From contig CANQVM010000010.1 in NCBI GenBank assembly GCA_947627265.1, positions 1-34,130 of the forward strand: a DNA stretch of 34,130 nucleotides, written 5' to 3'. This DNA is from an uncultured Clostridia bacterium. Its GTDB lineage: Bacteria; Bacillota; Clostridia; TANB77; CAG-508. Position 1 is the first letter of the stretch, and each line of letters starts with the position of its first letter. The notes below the pieces were generated by a model. It saw nothing but the letters and a program-made list of their open reading frames with translations, ran no database searches and had not been told where the DNA came from. This document shows, piece by piece, positions 18,739 through 28,743 of the stretch. The position numbers were made by a program, and so were the translations under genes.

Positions 18739-20815
18739 CTATTTTAATGTAGACATAGTACTAAATGAATTTGACATACTTGTTAATCCTATAAATACTA
18801 ATGGTATAATCAAATATCCTACGAACATACATACCATAGGTGAAAAACCAATTGCTTTACCTATCATAGCTTTTCTAGTAATTAATCTGTTATTTGATTC
18901 TTTTCTTTTTTCTTGGTAATAATCTCTTTCTGAGTCTAATTCATCAAATGCATCTCTAATTGGTATTTTTTCTACTGCTGCTTGTAAACTTTCTATAATT
19001 CTAATAAGTGGCATATATGTTACATCATCTTTCATTGCTTCTAATGCTTCCCATGCTCCTGCCTCATAGTTATTAACGCATTTTGTAATTGGCGCTTTGA
19101 AAATGTTTGAGTATCTTTCTAGCCAGTCCAAAATAATTTCTACATTTACTCTTTCAATTCTCATAAGCATAAGTATAATTGTTTGGAATTGCATTACCTC
19201 ATCTTCCATTTCTAATTGTCTCATCTTTGCTTGGAATACTAAAATCCAAAGTGGTGCCATATATCCAATTACTGCAAATACAAATGCTAGTAATAATTCA
19301 AACCATTGCAAATATTCTGTATTTATAACTTGTAATTTTTCGGTAATTCTTTTTACAGCCTTTTCAATATCTGCATCATTTGAATCCTGATAGTATTGTA
19401 ATCTTTCAACAGATTTTCTTATTTGGTCTTCTGTTGTATTCAATTTTCCTTTGTATTGATCTAGTACAATATTATCTTGTTCTGTTAATTCCATTGCCTT
19501 CTTTTGGTCTTTTTCTGACAGACCGTCCTATAATATCATAATCAGTAGTAGGCTCTGTATAAATATAGTTAATTGCTACTGCGTGTAACTGATTAAATAT
19601 AATAATAGATGCAATAAATGTAACAATTGCAAGTGTTATTCTATTTACATATAGCCATTCCATTTTTTGTGATGATGCTGCATCTTTTAATAATTGTTGT
19701 ACTTTTCTATATTCTTTTGTTCCATCTTTGGGTATAAATAAATCTACTATTTTCTTTATTAGTTTTTTCTTATATAATTTTGCTTGCCATGGATTTTCTG
19801 TATTTTTTGTATTTATTGCTGTTGATCCATTGTCTTTTAACTTTCTAACTAATATATAAGATAAAAATGTAATAATTAATATTAAAATTTGTACAATCAT
19901 TCCTATTTTACCCTCATACCAACTAGCAGTAAAAGAGAAATTTGAAATAGCCCATTTTTTTAGTGGTTCTAATAGTAATACTGGTGCAATTGCTATAACA
20001 GATAAACTTTGAAAAACATAATTTAGCTTATCCCTTTTTAAAATTTCAAGTTGCATTTCTTGTGTTATGTTGTTTACATTTTTTAAATATAGTGATGCTC
20101 CATCTACTTTTCTATCACCAAACTCTTTTGTTAAGTATGATATACCTGCAAATTCTTTTAAAAAACTATTTGGTGCTATATCATAATATTTTTCTAATTC
20201 CATTTCTGGATCATCTGAAATTAATATTTCATAGATTTTTTCTCCTTGTCTCGAAACTTGTTTTTCATCATCTTGTGATACTTGGTAAATTGCTTCTTCT
20301 ACCATGTTGTATTCATGATATGCATGTCTTATTTCAGAAAAAAAGTCTATTTGTTCTTTTAAAATTTGATTATCTATTTTATCAACTGATCCATCTATAA
20401 AAGTGTCTATCATAAATAATTCAAATATTAATAATATAAACATTAATAAATAGTTGCTTGCAGTTACTATTATAGTTAATATAACAATTGGTACTAATAT
20501 TAATAGTGTTTTAGTCAGGATTTTTGCAGTACCTTTTCTTGTGTTATATTCATCTTCTATATTTATAATTTCAAGTCTTCTTCTAATTTTTAAGACATAT
20601 CTTTTTATAAAAGGTATTTTTATGTATGTAAGGTATAGCTTTTGATATAAAACTTCTGTTGAAAATTTATTTTCTTTTGTTCCTTGTTGTAATTTTTGTA
20701 TTTTTTTATACTCAGATGATTGCATTTTTTTTGAAAGAATAAAATACAATAATAGTATAAGAACAAAGGCTGCTGCTGTACCACCCATAATGTAGAATAT
20801 TACTTGATTACTCAC
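18739..20815 (-). CDS. TadB/TadC-like pilus assembly membrane protein; requires +1 shift at CGG
   Basis: ORFs 20815-19472 and 19494-18739 join at in-frame CGG 19525-19523 (GGA CGG TCT): ...TTDYDIIG-GLSEKDQKKAMELTEQDN.... 2077 nt minus 1 = 692 codons. Several TM helices and T2SSF-like organisation. Confidence 0.65.
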
Positions 20816-20836
20816 TTGAATATTAGCACCTCCTTT

Positions 20837-22809
20837 TTATGCTTTTGTTTTAGGTTTTCTTCCTCTTTTCTTTGGCTCTTCATCTAGTGCTACTGATACT
20901 GGTACTGTTTGTTTGTTATTGTTTTGATTTCCCCAGTGTTTTTCTACAAATCTATCAAATGCTTCTGCATCTAACTGATTCATATTTTCTCTCATTTCTT
21001 TTAAGTTAGTTTGAGTAATTGGATTAGTTATAATATATTCACCATCTACATACTCTAAAATATTACGATAAACATATAATTTTCTATCGGTTATTTTTTC
21101 AAAGTAACGTGTTGCATTATCGAAAAATTTATCAAATTTTCCTTCTAATGTTTTTTCATTTCTATGCTCAAAATTATATTCATTTTTTTCCTCTACTGGA
21201 ATACATTCTGTAATTCTTTCGACATATCTTTTTCCTCTAAAGTCTTTTGTTAGATGTATATCAAAGTTTAGAACTTGTACAACTTGCTCTTCTGCTGTTT
21301 TTTCATTGTTGAATTGTCCAATTCTAAGCATTGAGTTTCTAAGTGCAGTTACTAAGTTTGGAAATGTTTTTGCGTGGTGTGTAAATAAAGTAAATTTAGA
21401 AGCAACCTGAGCAGCTTGTATCATCCAGGCAGCTACGGGATCTGTTGCAACCTCTCCGGATTATATTTACAGAACCATCTGTTTTCTTTTGAACATCTAA
21501 ACCTTCTTGTCCTGAAATTGTATCTGTTTCACGGAAGGTTAAAATATTTCTTGTTGGATATATCTTTCTTAAGTGAAGCTCGAATGCAGTTTCTTGAACA
21601 CGGATATTCATTGTTTCGTAAATATTTTCAATCATACCCATAAGCATAGTTGTTTTACCACAACCTTGTTCACCTGTAATTGATGTAATTCTAGCTCCTT
21701 TTACTAAATATTTTAATAGTTCTATTGATTCATCACTTCCTGGTTCTCCTTTAAACCATTGCTCTAAAGTAGAACGCTTTACATCAAACTTTCTTACAAA
21801 GAATGCCCATGTTTCTGAAAAGCTTGGTCTTACAACAACTACACGAGATCCATCTTTCATTTCATTAATTTTATAACCGTTAGTATCTGATAATTGCCCT
21901 GGATTATTATATTTATAGATATTTTGACATACTCTTTTTAGTTCTGCTTCTGTTCCAAAAGATAAAAATGCTAATCTTATTGATTTACCTTGGAAAAATA
22001 TCCAAATGCTGTCACATGCTCTTGGAACTTTATGTTCTGATATTTGTTCTATATAGTCCCCATCTGTTTGTGCTACTTGACTTAAAAAGCTTTCTGGCAA
22101 TCCTGAAACTCCGACCTGATACACCATCTATATTCATATCTCTTATTTCATCAATAGCGCTATATCCTTTATAATGTTGATATATTCTTTGTACTACAAC
22201 GCTTAATTTATCTGAAAAAGTTAATACGGTATTTTCTTGTCCATATATATCTTCAATTTCGTTTGTTGTTATTACATATGAAGGTTTTGTTTCTCCTTCT
22301 ACATATTTTAATTCTGCTAAATTATATTTTTTTATAAGCTCTGTTAAAGCTTCATATCCAAATTCTTTTTTATATATATAAATTAATATATCAAATTTAT
22401 CTTGTGCTGTTAAAAGAGATGGAATATCAAATGGAATTGCTTTTGATATGTTTGTTTCTGTAATTCCGTATTCTTTTTCAAGTATATCAAAAATTAATTC
22501 TTTTACATATCTTTTGTCATTTGTGTCTCCATATGTACATCCTTTTAATGCTTTTTTTAATTCGTATTTTTTATTTTTTCTTCTTTTTAATTCTTCTTCA
22601 GAGAGACCTATATCATATAAATTTATTTTTGTTATTTCATCTAATCGTTTTTTTACAAACTCTATCATTGTTTCTATAGTGTATGTTTTATCATCAACAG
22701 TTATTTCATTTTCTACTTGTGCATCTTTTTTCTTTTTTATAACATAATATAACCCATATCCTACAACTATAAAAACAATTAATATTAGCACTATATTTGT
22801 TATTGTCAT
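20837..22809 (-). CDS. CpaF/TadA-like secretion ATPase with N-terminal TM; requires two +1 shifts at CGG
   Basis: Walker A GEQGCGKTTML. ORFs 22809-22030, 22127-21396 and 21424-20837 join at in-frame CGG 22113-22111 (GGT CGG A) and 21458-21456 (ATC CGG A), restoring DGVSGGVSGLPESF and the Walker B-region NIIGEVATDPVAAWMIQAAQVASKFTLFTHHAKT. 1973 nt minus 2 = 657 codons. Confidence 0.85.
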
Positions 22810-22824
22810 TTTAGGTTTCCCTCC

Positions 22825-23661
22825 TTACATCTTAATTGATAAATCCTGCAATCTATACATAATATTATCTGCTGTCTTTTTTACTTCTGATACAAAAAAT
22901 TTATTTATATCATCTTCGCCTATACTTTTGATACTCATAAATAAATCAGGAACTCTTCCTTCTTCTGATGCCTCAAAAAATAAAGTATTATATGGAATTG
23001 TAGATACAAGATTTCTTTCTTTCATATATCTTGAAATATTTTTTGCAGTATATTTTGAAAATCTGTCGTGTCTGCCAATTAATATTAATGTCTTTTTAGA
23101 TTTTAAAATTTTTATTTCTTCTTTTAATTCCATAAATCTATCAATACTTGATAATCTTTGTGCAATATTCGCTACAATTAAATTTGAATTTCCAAGTATT
23201 GTATCTATTATTTCTGGTTTTAATTCTTTATCTAAATCGACAAAGACTAAATCATAGTGATTATTTGCTAAATTTATAATGTCTGGATAAATCTTTTTTA
23301 TTTCTTCGTATTCTGTCTTTTCTCCTTTATAGCTTTGTAAAATTTCTAATCTGTCTTTAAATATTATCTTGGTATAATTAGTTATGTTTTCTGCTGACAC
23401 TTTATTGCTTTTTATAGCTTTTGAAAGGCCAGCAATTCCATCTTCCATTCCAACATTTGTATTTGGTCCAAATAATCCTAAATTTCTTTTTTCTTTTTTT
23501 TCTTTCCAAAAACAACGATTTAAAATTTCATCTTTATGCCCTGTAGCAATAATTAAAATTTTATAATTATGTTCTACTGCTAAATATGTTGTAATTGCTG
23601 CTAATGATAAAGTCTTTCCTGTTTCTTCTTTTCCATTGCTCCAAAATGTTACTATTGACAT
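22825..23661 (-). CDS. MinD/CpaE(TadZ)-like ATPase
   Basis: MSIVTFWSNGKEETGKTLSLAAITTYLAVEHNYKILIIATG, HYDLVFVDLD, SNLIVANIAQ: deviant Walker A and MinD/ParA-like architecture in the pilus cluster. Confidence 0.65.
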   Translation of the reverse strand: MSIVTFWSNGKEETGKTLSLAAITTYLAVEHNYKILIIATGHKDEILNRCFWKEKKEKRNLGLFGPNTNVGMEDGIAGLSKAIKSNKVSAENITNYTKIIFKDRLEILQSYKGEKTEYEEIKKIYPDIINLANNHYDLVFVDLDKELKPEIIDTILGNSNLIVANIAQRLSSIDRFMELKEEIKILKSKKTLILIGRHDRFSKYTAKNISRYMKERNLVSTIPYNTLFFEASEEGRVPDLFMSIKSIGEDDINKFFVSEVKKTADNIMYRLQDLSIKM

Positions 23662-23662
23662 T

Positions 23663-24361
23663 TTACACTCCTTTTTCTATTGTTCTAATTGCTCTTCTTA
23701 CTTTCATTTCGCTAATATCTCCTAATATTTCTTCTGCTATATAAGCAAGCCCATCTTTATATTGTACACTTAATTTTCTAAATTTTATTTTTGCAACTCT
23801 TTGATTTTCATAAATTACACTTAAATCTCCATTTTCAATCGGAAACCAAAGTCTTAGTTCATTCCAAACAATTTTATATCCTAATGATAGAAAATTTAAA
23901 TAATCATCTTCTTCTTTTAACATGGATTTTGAAAAAAGTATTTTTGTTAAACTAACTACATTTTTTAATTCTATCAAAGACTCTAATCCTTTTTTTAAAG
24001 AATATACATCAAATGAAGTTACAAAATAATTTTTTTGAAATTCTTGTAATTCAAAGTTATTAAATCCATCAATATTGTCTGTATCTACCATTATTATGTC
24101 ATATTCCATTTCTTGTTCTTCTGCAAGTCCTAAGTATTTTTTTATTTCATTTATATTAGAAAAACCAACTGCAATGTCTATTTGTTCATATTCTGTTACA
24201 TACATTTTTGTAGGATTTATAGCAGGTACAACATATCTTGCCTTTTGAAGAGTTGTTGCATCTATTACTAGTACTTTTTTTTCAAGAGTCGTTAGTATTT
24301 TTGCAATATATATAATTAAATCTGTTTTGTCATACGCCCCTATAAATCCTATTTTCTTCAT
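23663..24361 (-). CDS. Second MinD/ParA-like (CpaE-like) protein, possibly degenerate ATPase
   Basis: MKKIGFIGAYDKTDLIIYIAKILTTLEKKVLVIDATT, EYDIIMVDTDN: ParA-like fold features without a clear Walker A. Confidence 0.55.
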   Translation of the reverse strand: MKKIGFIGAYDKTDLIIYIAKILTTLEKKVLVIDATTLQKARYVVPAINPTKMYVTEYEQIDIAVGFSNINEIKKYLGLAEEQEMEYDIIMVDTDNIDGFNNFELQEFQKNYFVTSFDVYSLKKGLESLIELKNVVSLTKILFSKSMLKEEDDYLNFLSLGYKIVWNELRLWFPIENGDLSVIYENQRVAKIKFRKLSVQYKDGLAYIAEEILGDISEMKVRRAIRTIEKGV

Positions 24362-24379
24362 GTGTTTTTATCTCCTTTT

Positions 24380-25483
24380 TTAATTTGATGTACTTGTTGT
24401 ACTTGTTGTTACCCCTGCTAATGATTCTAAGTATTCTTTTCTTGAGTTTTTAGAGTTTGTTATACTTTCTTGCATCTTTGTTTGTAAATTAGAATCTGCT
24501 TCATCTGCTTGCCCATCAATTACACTATTTATATATTTGTTTCTTAATGTAGCACTATTATTCTTATTGTATCTGTTTATAATTTCATTCATTGATTTTT
24601 CTACAATATTTGGATCACTTTGTAATAATTGTAATGTGCTTTCATTACATGGAAATGTTGGTTGTGCTGCTTCTTGCATTCCTGCCTCTGTATATTTGGT
24701 TGCATAAATTTTTGCGCCATTTACTTTGGCACTATCTACAATTGCACAACTCATATGTAATGTTTCATCTTCAGATAAATTAATCCATATTGTATCTTCA
24801 GAATCTATTCCACTAATAACCGGTATTTCTACTTCTTTTTTGCTTACTACTATAAAGTCTTGTCCATTTGGAAACATAACTCTAACATCAATATAATCTC
24901 CTGTTGTTAAATCTGTTGGTAACACAAGCATATTGTATTCTTGTTTTCTTACATCATCTTTTACTGTATTGTCACCTTTACTTATTAATTCAGTTGTTAT
25001 TAATGTATTTTTTTTCATTGATACTTTTGCTACTAATGGTACACTATTTAATTCTAAATACTCTTTATTGTTATTTCTTGTAATATAATAATTTTCTGTT
25101 TCTTCTTCTTGTTGTACTTCATACTCAGTTCCATTTCTTTTTATATATAGTTTCTCATCTTTTGTATATATATCATTTCCTTCCTTATCTTGTAATGCAT
25201 AGTTTTCAATTGTTGTAATATCACTTGTTGCATTGCTTGGAACTAAACTTTTATTTACAGTTTGTAAACTTAACATATCTTCTGTAATAACTTGCCCAGA
25301 TCTTACATCCTGATTTATTACATAAGCTTTTGTCATCAAACTTAACTCTTCTTTTTCTTTTTTCATTTTATCCATTAATTGCATGATTAAAAATGCTATA
25401 ACTATTCCCGCAATTAATAACATTACTAGCATTCCTAGTAAAAATGAATTTCTTGCTTTTCTTTGCATTGGATTTGTTGCCAT
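24380..25483 (-). CDS. CpaB/RcpC-like SAF-domain pilus assembly protein
   Basis: N-terminal TM followed by AYVINQDVRSGQVITEDMLSLQTVNKSLVP (SAF-like), MLVLPTDLTTGDYIDVRVMFPNGQDFIVVSKKEV. Confidence 0.7.
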   Translation of the reverse strand: MATNPMQRKARNSFLLGMLVMLLIAGIVIAFLIMQLMDKMKKEKEELSLMTKAYVINQDVRSGQVITEDMLSLQTVNKSLVPSNATSDITTIENYALQDKEGNDIYTKDEKLYIKRNGTEYEVQQEEETENYYITRNNNKEYLELNSVPLVAKVSMKKNTLITTELISKGDNTVKDDVRKQEYNMLVLPTDLTTGDYIDVRVMFPNGQDFIVVSKKEVEIPVISGIDSEDTIWINLSEDETLHMSCAIVDSAKVNGAKIYATKYTEAGMQEAAQPTFPCNESTLQLLQSDPNIVEKSMNEIINRYNKNNSATLRNKYINSVIDGQADEADSNLQTKMQESITNSKNSRKEYLESLAGVTTSTTSTSN

Positions 25484-25592
25484 TACAAATTCCTCCCTTT
25501 AATTTTATTTTTATATATTTTTTTACAAAATAATCATTTATTTTATTGTATCGCAAATTAAATGTAAAATCAATAAAATAATCTATATGTCA

Positions 25593-26486
25593 CTAAAAGT
25601 TAATATTTTTGTAATATTTTTGTAATATTGTCGCCACTCCATCTTCATTATTACTTGGAGCAATGTCATTTGCAATTTTTGTTATTACTGGTGTACTACC
25701 TTTCATTGCAATTCCCAAACCTGCATTTTCTATCATTTTTTTATCATTTATGTTATCACCAATTGTAATTACTTCTTCTTTTTTTATTTGTAATTTGTTA
25801 ATTAAAAATTCTATCGCATTCCATTTATCTACATTTGCTAGTGAAATTTCGGTATAATAATATTCTATTGGTATTTCTTCTGTCCCTTGCATAATTGTTT
25901 TTCTAGACATATGAGATACTTCTAAAATTTCAATTCCACTAATTTTACTTACCTTTCTAAGTATTGAATTGAATACCGCTTTATTGTTATCACATATTGT
26001 AATTTTTAAAAATTTTTCTTCTTTTCCATTTTTGATATAACTATACATATCACTTACAATATTAATACTTGTTTTTTTCTTTTCTTCTTTTTTTAAATTT
26101 TCTTTATAATAATATAAAACATTATATTTTAGTGCTGTTGCTAATATTGTTTTATCTGTATATACATTATAGTTAATGCTATTTTCTTCACATATTTTTA
26201 TAATTTCTAATACTTTTTGTTTTTTCATATATTTTTTGTATATAATTTTGTCTTTTTTGATATCATAAATAAGAGCACCATTCCCAGCTATAAAATAATT
26301 TTTTGTCCCAATTTCTTTTGCAATTGCTTTAATTGAGTCCATTGGTCTTCCAGATGCAATAATAATTTGTGTTCCTTGTTCCATTATTTTTTTTAATGTA
26401 TGTTTAGTATTTTTAGTTACTTCTCCATAACTATTTAGCATTGTTCCATCTAAATCTATAGCTATTAATTTATACATATATTTCAC
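25593..26486 (-). CDS. Cof-type HAD-superfamily hydrolase
   Basis: KLIAIDLDGTMLNSYGEVTKNTKHTLKK, IIASGRPMDSIKAI, ITIGDNINDKKMIENAGLGIAM. Confidence 0.88.
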   Translation of the reverse strand: MKYMYKLIAIDLDGTMLNSYGEVTKNTKHTLKKIMEQGTQIIIASGRPMDSIKAIAKEIGTKNYFIAGNGALIYDIKKDKIIYKKYMKKQKVLEIIKICEENSINYNVYTDKTILATALKYNVLYYYKENLKKEEKKKTSINIVSDMYSYIKNGKEEKFLKITICDNNKAVFNSILRKVSKISGIEILEVSHMSRKTIMQGTEEIPIEYYYTEISLANVDKWNAIEFLINKLQIKKEEVITIGDNINDKKMIENAGLGIAMKGSTPVITKIANDIAPSNNEDGVATILQKYYKNINF

Positions 26487-26654
26487 TCCTTATTTACTTT
26501 GGATTTTATTATATCTATAAATGTCTAAATTTTCAATAAATATTTTTTATATTTTTGTAAAAATTTCCTGTTTATTTTCTTTCTTTTTGCAAATCATAAT
26601 ATTAGAAAAAGCAAAAGTTTTTTCTAGTGTAATATTACAGGAGGTGAAAAAACA

Positions 26655-26846
26655 ATGGCAAACTCAAAAAAAGTAGTTCCAGAAGCTATGACTGCTTTAG
26701 ATAAATTCAAATATGAAGTAGCTAGTGAAGTTGGTGTTAACTTAAAAGATGGATACAATGGAGATCTTTCATCTAAAGATGCTGGTAAAATCGGTGGACA
26801 AATGGTTAAGAAATTAATAGAACAAGCTGAAAGAAATATGAAATAG
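26655..26846 (+). CDS. Alpha/beta-type small acid-soluble spore protein
   Basis: ALDKFKYEVASEVGVNLKDGYNGDLSSKDAGKIGGQMVKKLIEQAE is SASP-like including the GPR-cleavage-like region; strong AGGAGGTG RBS. Confidence 0.93.
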   Translation: MANSKKVVPEAMTALDKFKYEVASEVGVNLKDGYNGDLSSKDAGKIGGQMVKKLIEQAERNMK

Positions 26847-26977
26847 TTTTGTTAAAGCATAAGTTTTTTCAAAATTAAAATATATATAATAATTAGATTA
26901 TTATATATTAATAATATTTTATATTTAGCAGGAAGTTAGGTTTTGTTTTTGTTTATGTTTTTTGTTTAAGCATACAT

Positions 26978-27004
26978 AAAGGCAGGATTTGATTTCCTGC
27001 CTTT
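26978..27004 (+). terminator. Intrinsic terminator downstream of SASP gene
   Basis: AAAGGCAGGA / TCCTGCCTTT hairpin followed by T run. Confidence 0.75.
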
Positions 27005-27065
27005 TTTTACTTTATATAATAAAGATTTCACCATATTTATGAGTACTATTTATGGTGATTTATTT

Positions 27066-27593
27066 TTATGCCTCTGGTTCTACTAATCCATAGTTTTTAC
27101 CATCTTTCAATTTATGCACTACATTTACTTTTCCTGTTTCAACATTAATAAATGCTAAAAAATTATGAGTTGGTTTTTCTTGTAGTTTTAAAACAGCATC
27201 TTCTGGTAGCATTGGTTTTATTTCGTAATAAGATGTTTTTATAATTTCATCTTTCATTTCACTTTCGTTTTGTGTATTTACTTCCATTGTTTTTAAAGAA
27301 GAATCTTTTATCATTTTCTCTTTTTTAGTCTTTGATTTTCTAATTTGTCCTTCTAATATATCAATATCTTTATCAATTGAAGCATACATATCTTTATCTT
27401 CTGTTACAGCTCTGTATTTTTCCCCATTTGCTGTTACATATATTTCTGCTATTTGTTCTGCTTTTTCAGTTCTTAGTGTAACTTCTGCTTCTGCTTCTTC
27501 AAAATATTTATCAATTCTTTCTAATTTTTTTTCTACATAATCGTTAATTGCATCTGTTATCTTTAGTTCCTTTCCTGTTATTTTTATTTTCAT
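27066..27593 (-). CDS. hpf: Ribosome hibernation promoting factor, long form
   Basis: MKIKITGKELKITDAINDYVEKKLERIDKYF N-terminus and long-HPF C-terminus (IKPMLPEDAVLKLQEKPTHNFLAFINVETGKVNVVHKLKDGKNYGLVEP). Confidence 0.9.
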   Translation of the reverse strand: MKIKITGKELKITDAINDYVEKKLERIDKYFEEAEAEVTLRTEKAEQIAEIYVTANGEKYRAVTEDKDMYASIDKDIDILEGQIRKSKTKKEKMIKDSSLKTMEVNTQNESEMKDEIIKTSYYEIKPMLPEDAVLKLQEKPTHNFLAFINVETGKVNVVHKLKDGKNYGLVEPEA

Positions 27594-27804
27594 AAAAATC
27601 GCTCCTTCCTCTTTTTTGTTTATTGTTTATGATATAGTTTATTATATATTTTATTTTTGTTTTTTTCAAGTCTTTTTGCTTTAATTGTTAAAAACAAATA
27701 ATATTTTGTTATAATTTCACATTTTTACAGCATTATGCCAATTAGAAGTAAATTGTAACAATATATTTGTAATTTAAAATCAATATAACATACTTTGCAA
27801 TATT

Positions 27805-28519
27805 TTAAAACAGTTCTTCTAATTTGTATTCTTTTTCTAATTTTTCATTAAAATATAATCTTGTAATTAATTTAAATTCTTCTAAAGCATCATTTTTTAA
27901 TAAAAATGAGTATATTTTTTTTGCTGGTGCTGATACACAATATTTTATTGCATTTATTGTGCTTTCACTCATAGTAATTGCAGATGTATCTTGTTTACCA
28001 CATATTTTACATTTAAAGCCATTATCTTTTAAGCTAAAATATACAAGATCTTCTTTTTCATTGCAATTTACACATTTTTCTATTTTGGGTGAAAAACCCA
28101 TAATACATAATAATCTTAATTTAAAAATACTTAAAATCAAATCAAGATTTTTATCAGTCTCTGATATTGCATACAATGTATTTAATAATAATTGTAAAAT
28201 ATTGTAACAATTTTGATTTTCTTGTGTTACATCTTGTACTATTTTATTAATATGTACCGCATATTTTAATTTTTCTAAATCTGTTCTTATATTATAAAAA
28301 ATTTCTATTGTTTGTATTGAATTAATGTGATATGTATTGCTTCCTTTATACATTAGATATTCTCCAAAACAAAACATCTGTGTACCTGCTAAGAGAGCAC
28401 TCTTAGGTCTTCTTGCTCCCTTAGCTACACAAGAAATTTTTCCGAATACCTGGTGTTAACATCGTAAGCATTTTGTCATAATCTCCTAAATTATTTTCAG
28501 ATAATATTATTCCATTCAT
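27805..28519 (-). CDS. recO: DNA repair protein RecO; requires +1 shift at CGG
   Basis: Start ATG 28519 (MNGIILSENNLGDYDKMLTMLTPG). In-frame CGG 28444-28442 (ATT CGG AAA). Reading +1 gives [36 protein letters not shown], canonical RecO. 715 nt minus 1 = 238 codons. CxxC motifs downstream. Confidence 0.88.
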
Positions 28520-28655
28520 TTTTATGTTCGGCATTTTCTTTTATATCCTTTTCTTTGTTTATTTCATTTTCTATATTTTCAATTTGTTTTAATTCTAAAA
28601 ATGCATTAATGTCACCTGTATTTTTAAAGGTATCCCATGCAATTTTCTTTATCAT
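28497..28655 (-). CDS. yqzL: YqzL family protein
   Basis: MIKKIAWDTFKNTGDINAFLELKQIENIE...; 52 aa, ends in TGA overlapping the recO start. Conserved era-yqzL-recO neighbourhood. Missed by the supplied ORF track because of its length cutoff. Confidence 0.8.
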   Translation of the reverse strand: MIKKIAWDTFKNTGDINAFLELKQIENIENEINKEKDIKENAEHKNEWNNII

Positions 28656-28743
28656 AAGCTTCACTTCCTTCATCTTAACTTAAAGTTTTACCTTTAATTT
28701 TATCTTTTGCTTTTTGGTTAGTTTTTATACTATTATAAAAATT

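Noticed and set aside
26879-26908. AT-only palindrome TATATAATAAT/ATTATTATATA after the SASP gene as a regulatory site
   Set aside because: Simple AT-rich inverted repeat likely by chance or as part of the terminator region; no further support.
8978-28499. Stop codon reassignment (TGA or TAA as sense)
   Set aside because: TGA ends yqzL at the expected length and TAA/TAG end most genes normally; only the small remnant at 8978-9185 would need sense stops.
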